The notes under the pieces are model-generated. The model searched no databases. It saw only the letters and a program-made list of their open reading frames with translations, and was not told where the DNA came from. DNA of 64,000 nt from Blastococcus sp. LR1 (GTDB taxonomy: Bacteria; Actinomycetota; Actinomycetes; Mycobacteriales; Geodermatophilaceae), in contig NZ_JAIUJY010000006.1 in assembly GCF_020166105.1 (NCBI RefSeq), positions 124,001 through 188,000 on the forward strand, written 5' to 3'. Below, piece by piece: positions 43,670-51,367 of the stretch (position 1 is its first letter; every line of letters starts with the position of its first letter). Made by a program: the position numbers and the translations under genes.

Positions 43670-45352
43670 GTGTCCCGGCTCGACCGCACGTCCGCGCAGC
43701 CGCTCTCCCGGGCGGCCCGCGCGACCGCCGCCGCGCTCGGCCGGCGGTGGAAGCTGCCCGCGCCGCTGAGCGCGGTCCAGGTCCTGCGCGACCAGGACGC
43801 CCCCATGCGCGACGGCGCCACCCTGCGGGCCGATGTCTACCTGCCCTCGACCGACGGGCCGCACCCGACGGTGCTGCTGCGGTCGCCGTACGGCCGGGGA
43901 GCTGCGTTCGCCGTCTCGATGGCCGTCCCGTTCGCCGAACGCGGCTACGCGGTGGTGATGCAGAGCGTGCGCGGCACGTTCGGCTCCGGCGGTGAGTTCA
44001 GCCCCGTCGTCAACGAGGAACACGATGGCCAGGACACGGTCGTCTGGCTGCGCGAGCAGCCCTGGTTCGACGGCCGGCTCGCCACGCTCGGCCCCAGCTA
44101 CCTCGGCTACACGCAGTGGGCGCTGGCCCTCGACCCGCCGCCCGAGCTCAAGGCGATGATCCTGCACATCGGCCCGCACGACCTCGCTCAGGCCGGGATG
44201 ATCGACGGCGCCTTCCAGCTCACCAACCTCTCGATCTGGACCGACCTCATCGTCCACCAGGAGCAGGTCGGATTCCTCCGCGGCCTGATCCGACTCGGCA
44301 CCGCGGAGCGGCGGCTGACCCCGTTCCTCGGCGACCTCCCGCTGCAGGGGCTGGCTGAGCGGTTCGGCGGCAACCCCGCACCCTGGTTCGACGAGTGGCT
44401 GTCCCACCCCGACCTCACCGACCCCTACTGGGACCGGTACCGCGCCACCCCCGCCGTGCACTCGAGCACCGTGCCCACGCTGCTCATCGGCGGCTGGCAG
44501 GACTGGTTCGTCGAGCAGACGCTGTACCAGTACGCCGCCCTGCGCGACCGCGGCGTCGACGTCGGCATGACGATCGGCCCCTGGGCGCACCTGGGCATCG
44601 ACCCTGCGGTCACGACGCCGGAGAGCCTCGCCTGGCTGAACACCCACCTGCCCGTGGCCGGCGCGGCGGAGACCGAGCCGCGCAAGGCCCGGGTGCAGGT
44701 CTTCGTCACCGGCGCCCGCACCTGGCGGAAGCTGCCCGACTGGCCGCCGGCGCCCACCGACCGCACCTGGTATCTGGCGCCGGACGGCCGACTGGCCGAC
44801 GACGTCCCGGTCGAGGCGGGGGAGACCTCCTTCCGCTACGACCCGATGGACCCGACGCCGTCGGTCGGCGGCCGGGTGCTCGCCGGAAGCGCCGGCCAGC
44901 GCGATAACCGCGAGCTCGAGGCGCGCGACGACGTCTGCACCTTCACCACCTCCGCGCTCCGCACGCCGGTCGAGGTGCAGGGCGGCGTGCGCGTGCGGCT
45001 GCACGTCGAGTCCGACAACCCCTACGCCGACCTCTTCCTCCGGCTCTGCGACGTCGAGCCCAGCGGGAAGTCGATCAACGTCACCGACCGTCTCGTGCGT
45101 CTCGACCCGGCGCCCGGGGAGCAGCCGGCACCGGGCCCGCGAGTGGTCGAGACGACGCTGCCCGACGTCGCGCACCGGTTCCGGGCCGGCCACCAGATCC
45201 GGCTGCAGGTCTCCGGCGGCGCCCATCCGCGCTACGCCCGCAACATGGGCACCGGCGAGCCGCTCGGGCAGGCCGCGCTCGGAGTGCCGGTCACCCACCG
45301 GATCTGCTCCGGGGGCGCGGCGCCGTCGTCGGTCACGCTGCCCACGGCCTGA
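43670..45352 (+). CDS. CocE/NonD-type S15 hydrolase
   Basis: A 560-residue enzyme with the X-Pro dipeptidyl-peptidase (S15)/cocaine-esterase layout. The N-terminal alpha/beta hydrolase domain carries the nucleophile in GPSYLGYTQW, the Asp near GGWQDWFVEQT and the His in IGPWAHLG; a C-terminal jelly-roll follows (VRLHVESDNPYADLFLRL). It would hydrolyse an ester or amide. No signal peptide is visible, so it is cytosolic. GGAGG precedes the GTG start. Whether it is a peptidase or an esterase cannot be told from the motifs. Confidence 0.88.
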   Translation: MSRLDRTSAQPLSRAARATAAALGRRWKLPAPLSAVQVLRDQDAPMRDGATLRADVYLPSTDGPHPTVLLRSPYGRGAAFAVSMAVPFAERGYAVVMQSVRGTFGSGGEFSPVVNEEHDGQDTVVWLREQPWFDGRLATLGPSYLGYTQWALALDPPPELKAMILHIGPHDLAQAGMIDGAFQLTNLSIWTDLIVHQEQVGFLRGLIRLGTAERRLTPFLGDLPLQGLAERFGGNPAPWFDEWLSHPDLTDPYWDRYRATPAVHSSTVPTLLIGGWQDWFVEQTLYQYAALRDRGVDVGMTIGPWAHLGIDPAVTTPESLAWLNTHLPVAGAAETEPRKARVQVFVTGARTWRKLPDWPPAPTDRTWYLAPDGRLADDVPVEAGETSFRYDPMDPTPSVGGRVLAGSAGQRDNRELEARDDVCTFTTSALRTPVEVQGGVRVRLHVESDNPYADLFLRLCDVEPSGKSINVTDRLVRLDPAPGEQPAPGPRVVETTLPDVAHRFRAGHQIRLQVSGGAHPRYARNMGTGEPLGQAALGVPVTHRICSGGAAPSSVTLPTA

Positions 45353-45471
45353 GCGGCTTGTCGACAGGTCGACTCGGCGACATCTCGACCACATTCGCAC
45401 CGTTCGCACCACCTGTCCGTGGTGCCCCGAAATTGCCAGCGAAGGGCGGCATCGCTTCGTACCGTGATGCC

Positions 45472-45642
45472 GTGGCCAAGCACTTCACTGACGAGACCGC
45501 CGAGTTCGTGATGCCCCGGATCGCGCGGCACGCTGCTCCTGAGACCCCGGAGATGGAGCAGACGCAGCGCTTCGTCCCCGACTTCACGCCGTCGCGCCCC
45601 AGCCGGCCGGCCGTTCCGCTGCGGGAGACCCGCACCCGCTGA
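45472..45642 (+). CDS. Small hypothetical protein, 56 aa
   Basis: GTG at 45472 begins MAKHFTDETAEFVMPRIARH and ends RPSRPAVPLRETRTR. The DNA has the base composition and third-position GC of a coding region and the product is polar and basic at its C terminus. A longer frame starting upstream at 45358 has no RBS and is less likely. Its family is unknown; a short basic tail would fit a nucleic-acid binder. The NUDIX gene starts 43 bases after the stop. Confidence 0.45.
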   Translation: MAKHFTDETAEFVMPRIARHAAPETPEMEQTQRFVPDFTPSRPSRPAVPLRETRTR

Positions 45643-45685
45643 GCCGCCGCGGCGGTCCTCGCCTCCGCTCTGCGAGGCTGCTGCG

Positions 45686-46147
45686 GTGCCTCCCGTCCGC
45701 AGCTCCGGCGTCCTGCTCTACCGCCGCACCGAGAGCGGCGTCGAAGTCCTGCTCGGGCACATGGGCGGGCCGTTCTGGGCGAAGAAGGACGACGGCGCCT
45801 GGTCGATCCCCAAGGGTGAGCACGACCCGGACGAGGACGCCGAAGCCGCCGCCCGTCGCGAGTTCGCTGAGGAGATGGGCTCCCCGGCGCCGACCGACCT
45901 GCATCCGCTCGGCGAGGTGAAGGGCCGCAAGCTGCTGGCCGTCTGGGCAGGGGAGGGGGACCTGGACGCCGGCGCGATCACCAGCAACAGCTTCGAGCTG
46001 GAGTGGCCGCCGCGCTCGGGCCGGATGCAGAGCTTCCCCGAGATCGATCGCGCCGCCTGGTTCGACCTCGACACCGCCCGCGCGAAGCTGGTCAAGGCCC
46101 AGTTGCCGTTCCTCGACCGCCTGGCCGCCGCCTTGTCGGATTCCTGA
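45686..46147 (+). CDS. NUDIX hydrolase
   Basis: A 153-residue NUDIX enzyme. The NUDIX box is intact: from the Gly of KGEHDPDEDAEAAARREFAE to EMG, fitting Gx5Ex7REUxEExGU with the metal-binding Glu residues present. WAKKDDGAWSIPKGE and the C-terminal FDLDTARAKLVKAQLPFLDR are typical of the small diadenosine- or (deoxy)nucleotide-cleaning NUDIX proteins of actinomycetes. It hydrolyses some nucleoside diphosphate linked to another group in the cytosol; substrate unknown. GTG start at 45686. Confidence 0.85.
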   Translation: MPPVRSSGVLLYRRTESGVEVLLGHMGGPFWAKKDDGAWSIPKGEHDPDEDAEAAARREFAEEMGSPAPTDLHPLGEVKGRKLLAVWAGEGDLDAGAITSNSFELEWPPRSGRMQSFPEIDRAAWFDLDTARAKLVKAQLPFLDRLAAALSDS

Positions 46148-46185
46148 GCGACCATGGCAGCTCCGCCGTCCCGAAGGAGCCGAGC

Positions 46186-47208
46186 ATGCCCGCCGCTGGT
46201 ACCCCGCTGGAGAAGCTCGGCTTCCTGACCATCGGCCTGTTCGACCCCGCCGACCCGCGCGCCGGCCACGAGAGCACCCTCGAGGTCATCGCCCTGGGCG
46301 AGCAGCTGGGCTTCGACAGCGCCTACCTCCGGCACCGGCACCTGCAGTCCGGCATCTCCTCACCGGTCGCCGTCCTCGCCGCCGCCACCCAGCGCACTTC
46401 CCGCATCGAGCTCGGTACCGCCGTCATCCCGCTCGGTTGGGAGAACCCGCTGCGGCTGGCCGAGGACCTGGCCACGGTCGACCTGCTCTCCGGCGGACGG
46501 CTCAACCCGGGCATCAGCGTCGGCCCGCCGATGCGCTGGGACGACGTCAAGGTGTCCCTGTATCCGGACACCGCCGACGTCGAGGACTTCAGCTACGAGC
46601 GCGTCGAGCGGCTGCTCCGGTTCGTCCGCGGCGAGCAGGCCGGCCCCGCCCGCGGGCGCCAGGGCATCGAGGAGTGGTCCGACCGGGTCGAGCCGCACTC
46701 GCCCGGGTTGCAGCACCGCCTCTGGTACGGCGGCGGCAGCACCCGGTCCGCGAAGTGGGCAGGCGAGCACGGCATGAACTTCCTGACCAGCAGCGTGGTG
46801 AGCGCGGAGAACGACTCCACCGACTTCGCCGAGATCCAGGCCGCGCAGATCCGCGCCTTCCGCGCCGCCTCCCCGAAGGGCGAGGCCGCTCGCGTCTCGC
46901 AGGGCCTCGTCGTCATCCCGACCGACTCGGCCACCCACGAGCAGCGGGCCCGGTACTCGGCCTACGTGGCGTCCCGTGCGGCGCGGGTCGGCACACCGCA
47001 GGGGCCGGGGCGGTTGCTGTTCGCCCCCGACCTGATCGGCACCTCGGAGCAGATCGCCGAGGCGCTCTACGCGCACGCCGGCTTCCGCGAGGTGCGCGAG
47101 GTGGTGTTCGCGCTGCCGTTCAGCTTCGAGCACGACGACTACGTGCAGATCCTCACCGACATCGCGACCCGCCTCGGGCCCGCGCTGGGCTGGGCACCCG
47201 CGGGGTGA
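46186..47208 (+). CDS. LLM-class flavin/F420 oxidoreductase
   Basis: A 340-residue luciferase-like monooxygenase-family protein: LEKLGFLTIGLFDPADP start, SPVAVLAAATQRTSRIELGT, LRLAEDLATVDLLSGGRLNP, and a TIM-barrel end FALPFSFEHDDYVQILTDIA. The short family motif with GGR and P residues shaping the flavin site is present. It differs from the enzyme at 16856-17905, so it is not a recent copy. AAGGAG at 46174-46179 supports ATG 46186; open frame before it is only the NUDIX gene in another frame. Substrate unknown; may use FMN or F420. Confidence 0.83.
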   Translation: MPAAGTPLEKLGFLTIGLFDPADPRAGHESTLEVIALGEQLGFDSAYLRHRHLQSGISSPVAVLAAATQRTSRIELGTAVIPLGWENPLRLAEDLATVDLLSGGRLNPGISVGPPMRWDDVKVSLYPDTADVEDFSYERVERLLRFVRGEQAGPARGRQGIEEWSDRVEPHSPGLQHRLWYGGGSTRSAKWAGEHGMNFLTSSVVSAENDSTDFAEIQAAQIRAFRAASPKGEAARVSQGLVVIPTDSATHEQRARYSAYVASRAARVGTPQGPGRLLFAPDLIGTSEQIAEALYAHAGFREVREVVFALPFSFEHDDYVQILTDIATRLGPALGWAPAG

Positions 47209-47260
47209 CGTCGGTCTCGCGAGGGTGCTGAGGGCTCACCCCGGTGGGTAGTGCCCGACG

Positions 47261-48313
47261 GTGCGAGCAGTGCGCCGGGTCAAGGAGCGGGCCCGATCGG
47301 CCGACCTCTTCCAGGTGAGCCGGTCAGCAGCGCCCGAGGTGGCGACGACGCGCGTCATGGCGCGCACGCTGTCCACCTTCTTCGCCTTCGGCGGGACCGC
47401 GGGCCTGTGCATCATCTCCAGCGCTCCGTCCGGTCCTCGGCGAACGGCGCTCCTCGCCCTGACCCTGACCGCGCTGGCGATGGCGGCGGTCGTCGGCCAC
47501 TGGGGCGCCCGCTGGTCGCGCGATCACTTCCACCTGGCGGTGGGCTCGGCGACGACCCTGATCGTCACGGCGGTGCTCGTCGCGCCCGACCCGGTCAGCT
47601 CCCTGGCCGCGGCGGTGCTCATCGCCTTCGTCGTCGTCGACGCACACTCCTTCTTCCCCCAGTGGCAGGCGCTCGCGCACCTCGTGGCAGCCGTGGCCGG
47701 CGTCACCGTGGCCCTGCTGTTCTCCGACGTGGGCGTCGGGACCGCCCTGGGGCTCGACCTGGTGCTCATCGGGATCGGCATCGTCATCGAGCGGCTGGTC
47801 CGCCTCGCCTCGGCCGCCAACCTGGACCCGCTCACCGGGCTGGTCAACCGGCGCGGTTTCGACCAGGCCCTCGACGACCTCATCGGCACGGCCTCCCGGG
47901 CCGGCGAGCCGCTCTCCGCGGTGCTGATCGACGTCGACCACTTCAAGTCGGTCAACGACACCCACGGCCACGAGGCCGGGGACCGGGTGCTGCGACGGGT
48001 CGCCGAGGTGTGGCAGGGCGAGGTGCCGACCGCCGCGGTCATGGCCCGGCACGGCGGCGACGAGTTCTCGCTCCTGCTGCCCGGGGTGTTCGGTGCCGAG
48101 GCCCTCGCCCTGGCCCGGCGCGTGTGCGCGCTGCACCCCGACGTCTCGCTCTCCTGTGGCGTGGCCGAGCTTCGGGCCGGCTACAGCGCCTCGCAGCTGA
48201 TGCGCAGCGCCGACCGCGCCCTCTACGACGCCAAGATCCTCGGCCGTGGCCGGGCGGAGCTCTTCGCAGGCGAGCGCCCGGCGGCCCAGCCGGACAACGC
48301 GCGCCACCGCTGA
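47261..48313 (+). CDS. Membrane GGDEF diguanylate cyclase
   Basis: A 350-residue cyclase. After a short basic N terminus come about six hydrophobic spans (residues 35-180, e.g. ALLALTLTALAMAAVVGHWG and VSSLAAAVLIAFVVVDAHSF), then a GGDEF domain (about 190-335) with LDPLTGLVNRRGFDQALDDL, IDVDHFKSVNDTHGHEAGDR and an intact active site ARHGGDEFS. It should make c-di-GMP. No I-site RxxD was seen. It is a shorter paralogue of the GGDEF-EAL protein at 21710-23470, sharing the PEVAT.RV.ART opening and the transition after the last span. By that alignment a GTG at 47315 could be the true start; 47261 gives a longer N terminus. Confidence 0.85.
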   Translation: MRAVRRVKERARSADLFQVSRSAAPEVATTRVMARTLSTFFAFGGTAGLCIISSAPSGPRRTALLALTLTALAMAAVVGHWGARWSRDHFHLAVGSATTLIVTAVLVAPDPVSSLAAAVLIAFVVVDAHSFFPQWQALAHLVAAVAGVTVALLFSDVGVGTALGLDLVLIGIGIVIERLVRLASAANLDPLTGLVNRRGFDQALDDLIGTASRAGEPLSAVLIDVDHFKSVNDTHGHEAGDRVLRRVAEVWQGEVPTAAVMARHGGDEFSLLLPGVFGAEALALARRVCALHPDVSLSCGVAELRAGYSASQLMRSADRALYDAKILGRGRAELFAGERPAAQPDNARHR

Positions 48314-48405
48314 CCGTCGAGGTCTGCGCAGGTCGATCGGGGGTGCAGGTCACGATCCGGTGTCATCGAGTTTGCGCAACTCAATAGCGCACCATCTAAA
48401 CACGT

Positions 48406-48969
48406 GTGGTCCAAGCCAAGGATCGGTCCAACACAGTGGCCGAGTCCTTCCTCGTCGACAGAGTGGCCGACTACACGGCCCGCGCGCTGCACCTCGCCCG
48501 GCGGATCGTGGGTGATGACCGGATCGCCGAGGACGTCGTCCAGGAGGCTTTCTTCGCCTACTGGCGCAACCCGGCCGCCTTCGACGCCTCGCGCGCCGGC
48601 TTCGCGGCCTGGTTCCTGTCGATCGTCCATCACAAGGCCGTCGACGCCCTCCGTCGCGAGGTCTCGCTTCGCCGCCGGTCGGATGCGTTCGGCGAGCTCG
48701 AGAACGAGGTGTCACCACCCGACGTCGCTGACGTCGTGGTCGGCCGCATCGCGGACGCCCGCGTGCGCGCGGCCCTCGCGGACCTCCCGGCCGCCCAACG
48801 CGAGGCGCTCGTCCTCGCCTACTGGGGCGGCTACACGCAGCGGGAGATCGCCGAACGCACCGAGACACCGCTGGGCACGGTGAAGACCCGCACCCAGCTC
48901 GGGATGCGCCGATTGCAGGGCGCCCTCGGCTCGGTCGTGCCGGCTCCGCGGAGCCCGCTGCCTGCCTGA
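48406..48969 (+). CDS. ECF-type sigma-70 family factor
   Basis: A 187-residue sigma factor. Region 2 is FLVDRVADYTARALHLARRI, then DDRIAEDVVQEAFFAYWRNP and WFLSIVHHKAVDALRR; region 4 is ARVRAALADLPAAQREALVL, then AYWGGYTQREIAERTETPLG and TVKTRTQLGMRRL. It would direct RNA polymerase to a special set of promoters. No anti-sigma factor gene is adjacent, so control is unclear. GTG 48406 is preceded by CATCTAAA, which could be a -10 box close to the start codon. An inverted repeat (GAGTT...AACTC, 48368-48382) lies just before it. Confidence 0.9.
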   Translation: MVQAKDRSNTVAESFLVDRVADYTARALHLARRIVGDDRIAEDVVQEAFFAYWRNPAAFDASRAGFAAWFLSIVHHKAVDALRREVSLRRRSDAFGELENEVSPPDVADVVVGRIADARVRAALADLPAAQREALVLAYWGGYTQREIAERTETPLGTVKTRTQLGMRRLQGALGSVVPAPRSPLPA

Positions 48970-49145
48970 CGGCTGTTCTTCCGCAGCACTCGTGGGCCGG
49001 ATGGGACGACGCCGACGGCCTCCCGCCGTAGCGTCCGGGCGGAGCGCTCCCGCCGTGGCAGGTTCGCGGCAGTTGCCCGGCACAACCGTCCGGGCAGGAA
49101 GTGCTCCGGGGTCGATCCGGAGCGGTCGCACCCACGGGGAACTCC

Positions 49146-49658
49146 ATGAGTCAGTCGTTGTCCAAGTCCGCTCTACCGTCGGAGCAGATGCCCTTCTACA
49201 AGCGGACGTGGGTCCTGGTCGTCGCCGGGCTCTTCATCGCGATCACCGCGATCAACGCGATCGGCGGCGACGAGAAGGAGTCGGCGAACGAGGCGGCCAG
49301 CACGTCGGCGGCTGCCACCACGACCGCCGCACCTACGACGCCGGCACCCACGACGCCGGCGCCGCTGGCCGCCGTCTCGCCGGTGCCCACGACCGCAGCG
49401 ACGACGTCGGCCGCTCCCGTCGTCGACTTCGTGATGCCGAACCTCGTCGGCATCGACCTGCAGACCGCCCAGAACACGGTGCAGACCAACGGCGTCTTCT
49501 TCAGCGTCTCGCACGACCTGCTGGGCAGCCGGAACCAGGCGCTCGACTCGAACTGGATCGTCTGCGACCAGAACGTCGCGCCCGGCCAGCGGGTTACCGG
49601 CGACGTCGAGGGCGCCATCGACTTCGGCGTCGTCAAGCGCAACGAGGTCTGCCCGTGA
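49146..49658 (+). CDS. Membrane-anchored PASTA-like domain protein
   Basis: A 170-residue protein. The start MSQSLSKSALPSEQMPFYKR is cytosolic, then a span (TWVLVVAGLFIAITAINAIG), a low-complexity Thr/Ala/Pro linker (about residues 55-95), and an extracytoplasmic domain VVDFVMPNLVGIDLQTAQNT ... VFFSVSHDLLGS ... NWIVCDQNVAPGQRVTGDVE ... DFGVVKRNEVC with the MPNLVG-x5-AQ core of PASTA domains. The two Cys residues could pair. PASTA units bind peptidoglycan fragments or beta-lactams. A strong terminator follows 12 bases after the stop. The start is ATG 49146. Confidence 0.8.
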   Translation: MSQSLSKSALPSEQMPFYKRTWVLVVAGLFIAITAINAIGGDEKESANEAASTSAAATTTAAPTTPAPTTPAPLAAVSPVPTTAATTSAAPVVDFVMPNLVGIDLQTAQNTVQTNGVFFSVSHDLLGSRNQALDSNWIVCDQNVAPGQRVTGDVEGAIDFGVVKRNEVCP

Positions 49659-49670
49659 CGGACGCCGCTC

Positions 49671-49712
49671 CGACGAAGGGCCCGCCGGAACGCTCCGGCG
49701 GGCCCTTCGTCG
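49671..49712. terminator. Strong hairpin terminator
   Basis: A perfect 19-bp stem (left arm 49671-49689, right arm 49694-49712, starting CGACGAAGGG...) with a tetraloop ACGC lies between convergent genes ending at 49658 and 49723. Confidence 0.9.
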
Positions 49713-49722
49713 GTTCAGCGGG

Positions 49723-50622
49723 TCACGGCAGTCCGGCGTGCGGGGCGGCGACCTCGGTGGACACCAGCACGGCCTCGCGCACCGGCGCCCGGGTGTGCTC
49801 GTAGAAGTCCGGCGCGCAGCACAGCAGCAGCGTCCGGCCGTCGTCGCCGCCCAGGGCGCAGGCGAAGACGCCCATGCCGGGGGGCGCTGCGATCTCGTCG
49901 ACGATCCCGCCGCCGGGCGCCACCCGGACCACCCGGGAGTTCAGCCCGTCGGCCACCCAGATGTGCCCCTCGGCGTCCAGCGTGCAGCCGTCGGGGGCGA
50001 CGACGACCTGACCGATGAGCTCCTCGACCGAACTGCCCACGGGTTCCGGCCCCAGCTCCGCCCACACGCGGCGGTTGCCCAGCGAGCCGTCCGGCGCGAT
50101 GTCGAAGGCGGTGAAGCGGTTGCCCCACGTCTCGCCGACGATCAGCGTCCCGCCGTCCGGCGTGATCAACGAGCCGTTCGGGAAGCGCAGCCCCTCGGCG
50201 ACGACGGTCACCGACCCGTCGAGGTCCACCCGCTTCACCGACGCCGGAGCGGGCGTGCCGCCGCCCATGAGGTCGAAGCCGAAGTCGCCGACGAACGCAC
50301 GCCCCGAGGCGTCCACCACCATGTCGTTGAGGTGGCCGCCGCAGACCTCGGACAGATCCGCGTGCGTGGAGACCTCGCCGTCGGACACCCGCAGCAGCCG
50401 GTGGTCCTTCATCGAGACCACGAGCAGGGAGCCGTCGGGCAGCCAGCCCAGCCCCGAGGGCTGGTTCTCCACCTCTAGGACGACGGTCTCGCCGCCGCCG
50501 GGCTCGACCCGGCTGACGGTGTGCCGGTAGAAGTCCGACGCCCACCAGGCGCCCTCGTGCCACCGCGGCCCCTCGAAGTAGGAGCCGCCCTCGAGCACTG
50601 TCCGGAACTCTCGATCACCCAT
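49723..50622 (-). CDS. SMP-30/gluconolactonase family protein
   Basis: A 299-residue six-bladed beta-propeller lactonase. Signs: FEGPRWHEGAWWASDFYR (metal Glu in the first blade), LNDMVVDASGRAFVGD with the metal Asn-Asp, LRFPNGSLITPDGGTL with the conserved FPNG, and DAEGHIWVADGLNSRVVRVA with the second Asp. It would open a sugar or other lactone with a divalent metal in the cytosol. Stands alone; ATG at 50622. Confidence 0.88.
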   Translation of the reverse strand: MGDREFRTVLEGGSYFEGPRWHEGAWWASDFYRHTVSRVEPGGGETVVLEVENQPSGLGWLPDGSLLVVSMKDHRLLRVSDGEVSTHADLSEVCGGHLNDMVVDASGRAFVGDFGFDLMGGGTPAPASVKRVDLDGSVTVVAEGLRFPNGSLITPDGGTLIVGETWGNRFTAFDIAPDGSLGNRRVWAELGPEPVGSSVEELIGQVVVAPDGCTLDAEGHIWVADGLNSRVVRVAPGGGIVDEIAAPPGMGVFACALGGDDGRTLLLCCAPDFYEHTRAPVREAVLVSTEVAAPHAGLP

Positions 50623-50685
50623 GGCCGGACCGTACGGCTCCTGGCGACTCCGGGGGAGTACCGGAAGCCCGACGGACCCGCGGTC

Positions 50686-51288
50686 TCAGCCCGGACGGCG
50701 CCGGTGTCTCTCCTGCGCCGCCCGGAAGTCCTTCCGGATCTGTTCCCAGGCGCTCAGTGGCTCCTCCGGGGCCGCAGCGCTCGTCGCAGTCCCCGGCGCA
50801 GGAGTTCGGTGGGCCTGTTGTGTCGGTCGTGGAGTGGTCGGTCGACGGAACGGGGCGGCAGTCTGTGTCGCGACCTCCCGGGCACGGGCGGCCTGGGCTT
50901 CCCGCAGCTCGACCCAGCTCAGGACGACGCGCGCTGCTTCGTTGACCGGAGACATCGCGCCATTCAGCGCGAACCGGAAGAGAGCGATCTCCATGTCGTC
51001 GGCGTACTCGATCGCCTGGCGGCTGAAGCCGAACCCGGAGAAGAAGAACAGCGCCTGGTCGTGGTTCCTACCGCGGGCGCCCACGAGACGTTGCAGCGCC
51101 GGCCGGCCGACGTTGTGCGCGTCGGTCTTGACCTGGCCCAGCGCCGTCTCGGCGCGTACGTCGATTCCGCCGTCAGCGCCCTGACCGGTGTCGCGAGCGT
51201 CGGCGTGGCCCCACCAGCGCATCCAGGCGGCTGCGTTCTTCTCGGCGCGCTGCCAGGTGTCGACCTGCGACGGCCGCGGTGCGGGCAC
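50686..51288 (-). CDS. Mrr-like restriction endonuclease
   Basis: A 200-residue protein. The core around residues 15-80 is QRAEKNAAAWMRWWGHADAR, GADGGIDVRA, ALGQVKT, i.e. D...Q-x-K, the Mrr variant of the PD-(D/E)xK nuclease with Gln at the second acidic position, followed by ALFFFSGFGFSRQAIEYADD. The C-terminal tail is Pro/Ala/Thr-rich with FRRPTTPRPTQQAHRTPAPG. Mrr-type proteins cut modified DNA (type IV) or act on damaged DNA. The GTG at 51288 is preferred because GGAG is spaced six bases from it; a GTG two codons upstream has no room for an RBS. Divergent from the acyl-CoA carboxylase gene by about 80 bases. Confidence 0.75.
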   Translation of the reverse strand: MPAPRPSQVDTWQRAEKNAAAWMRWWGHADARDTGQGADGGIDVRAETALGQVKTDAHNVGRPALQRLVGARGRNHDQALFFFSGFGFSRQAIEYADDMEIALFRFALNGAMSPVNEAARVVLSWVELREAQAARAREVATQTAAPFRRPTTPRPTQQAHRTPAPGTATSAAAPEEPLSAWEQIRKDFRAAQERHRRRPG

Positions 51289-51367
51289 GGGCACTCCTCG
51301 GGCGTGGGGACGTCGAGCGAAGAGTATGGGCACGGGCCCGGTGCACCGCGCGTGCGAGCATCGCCCG

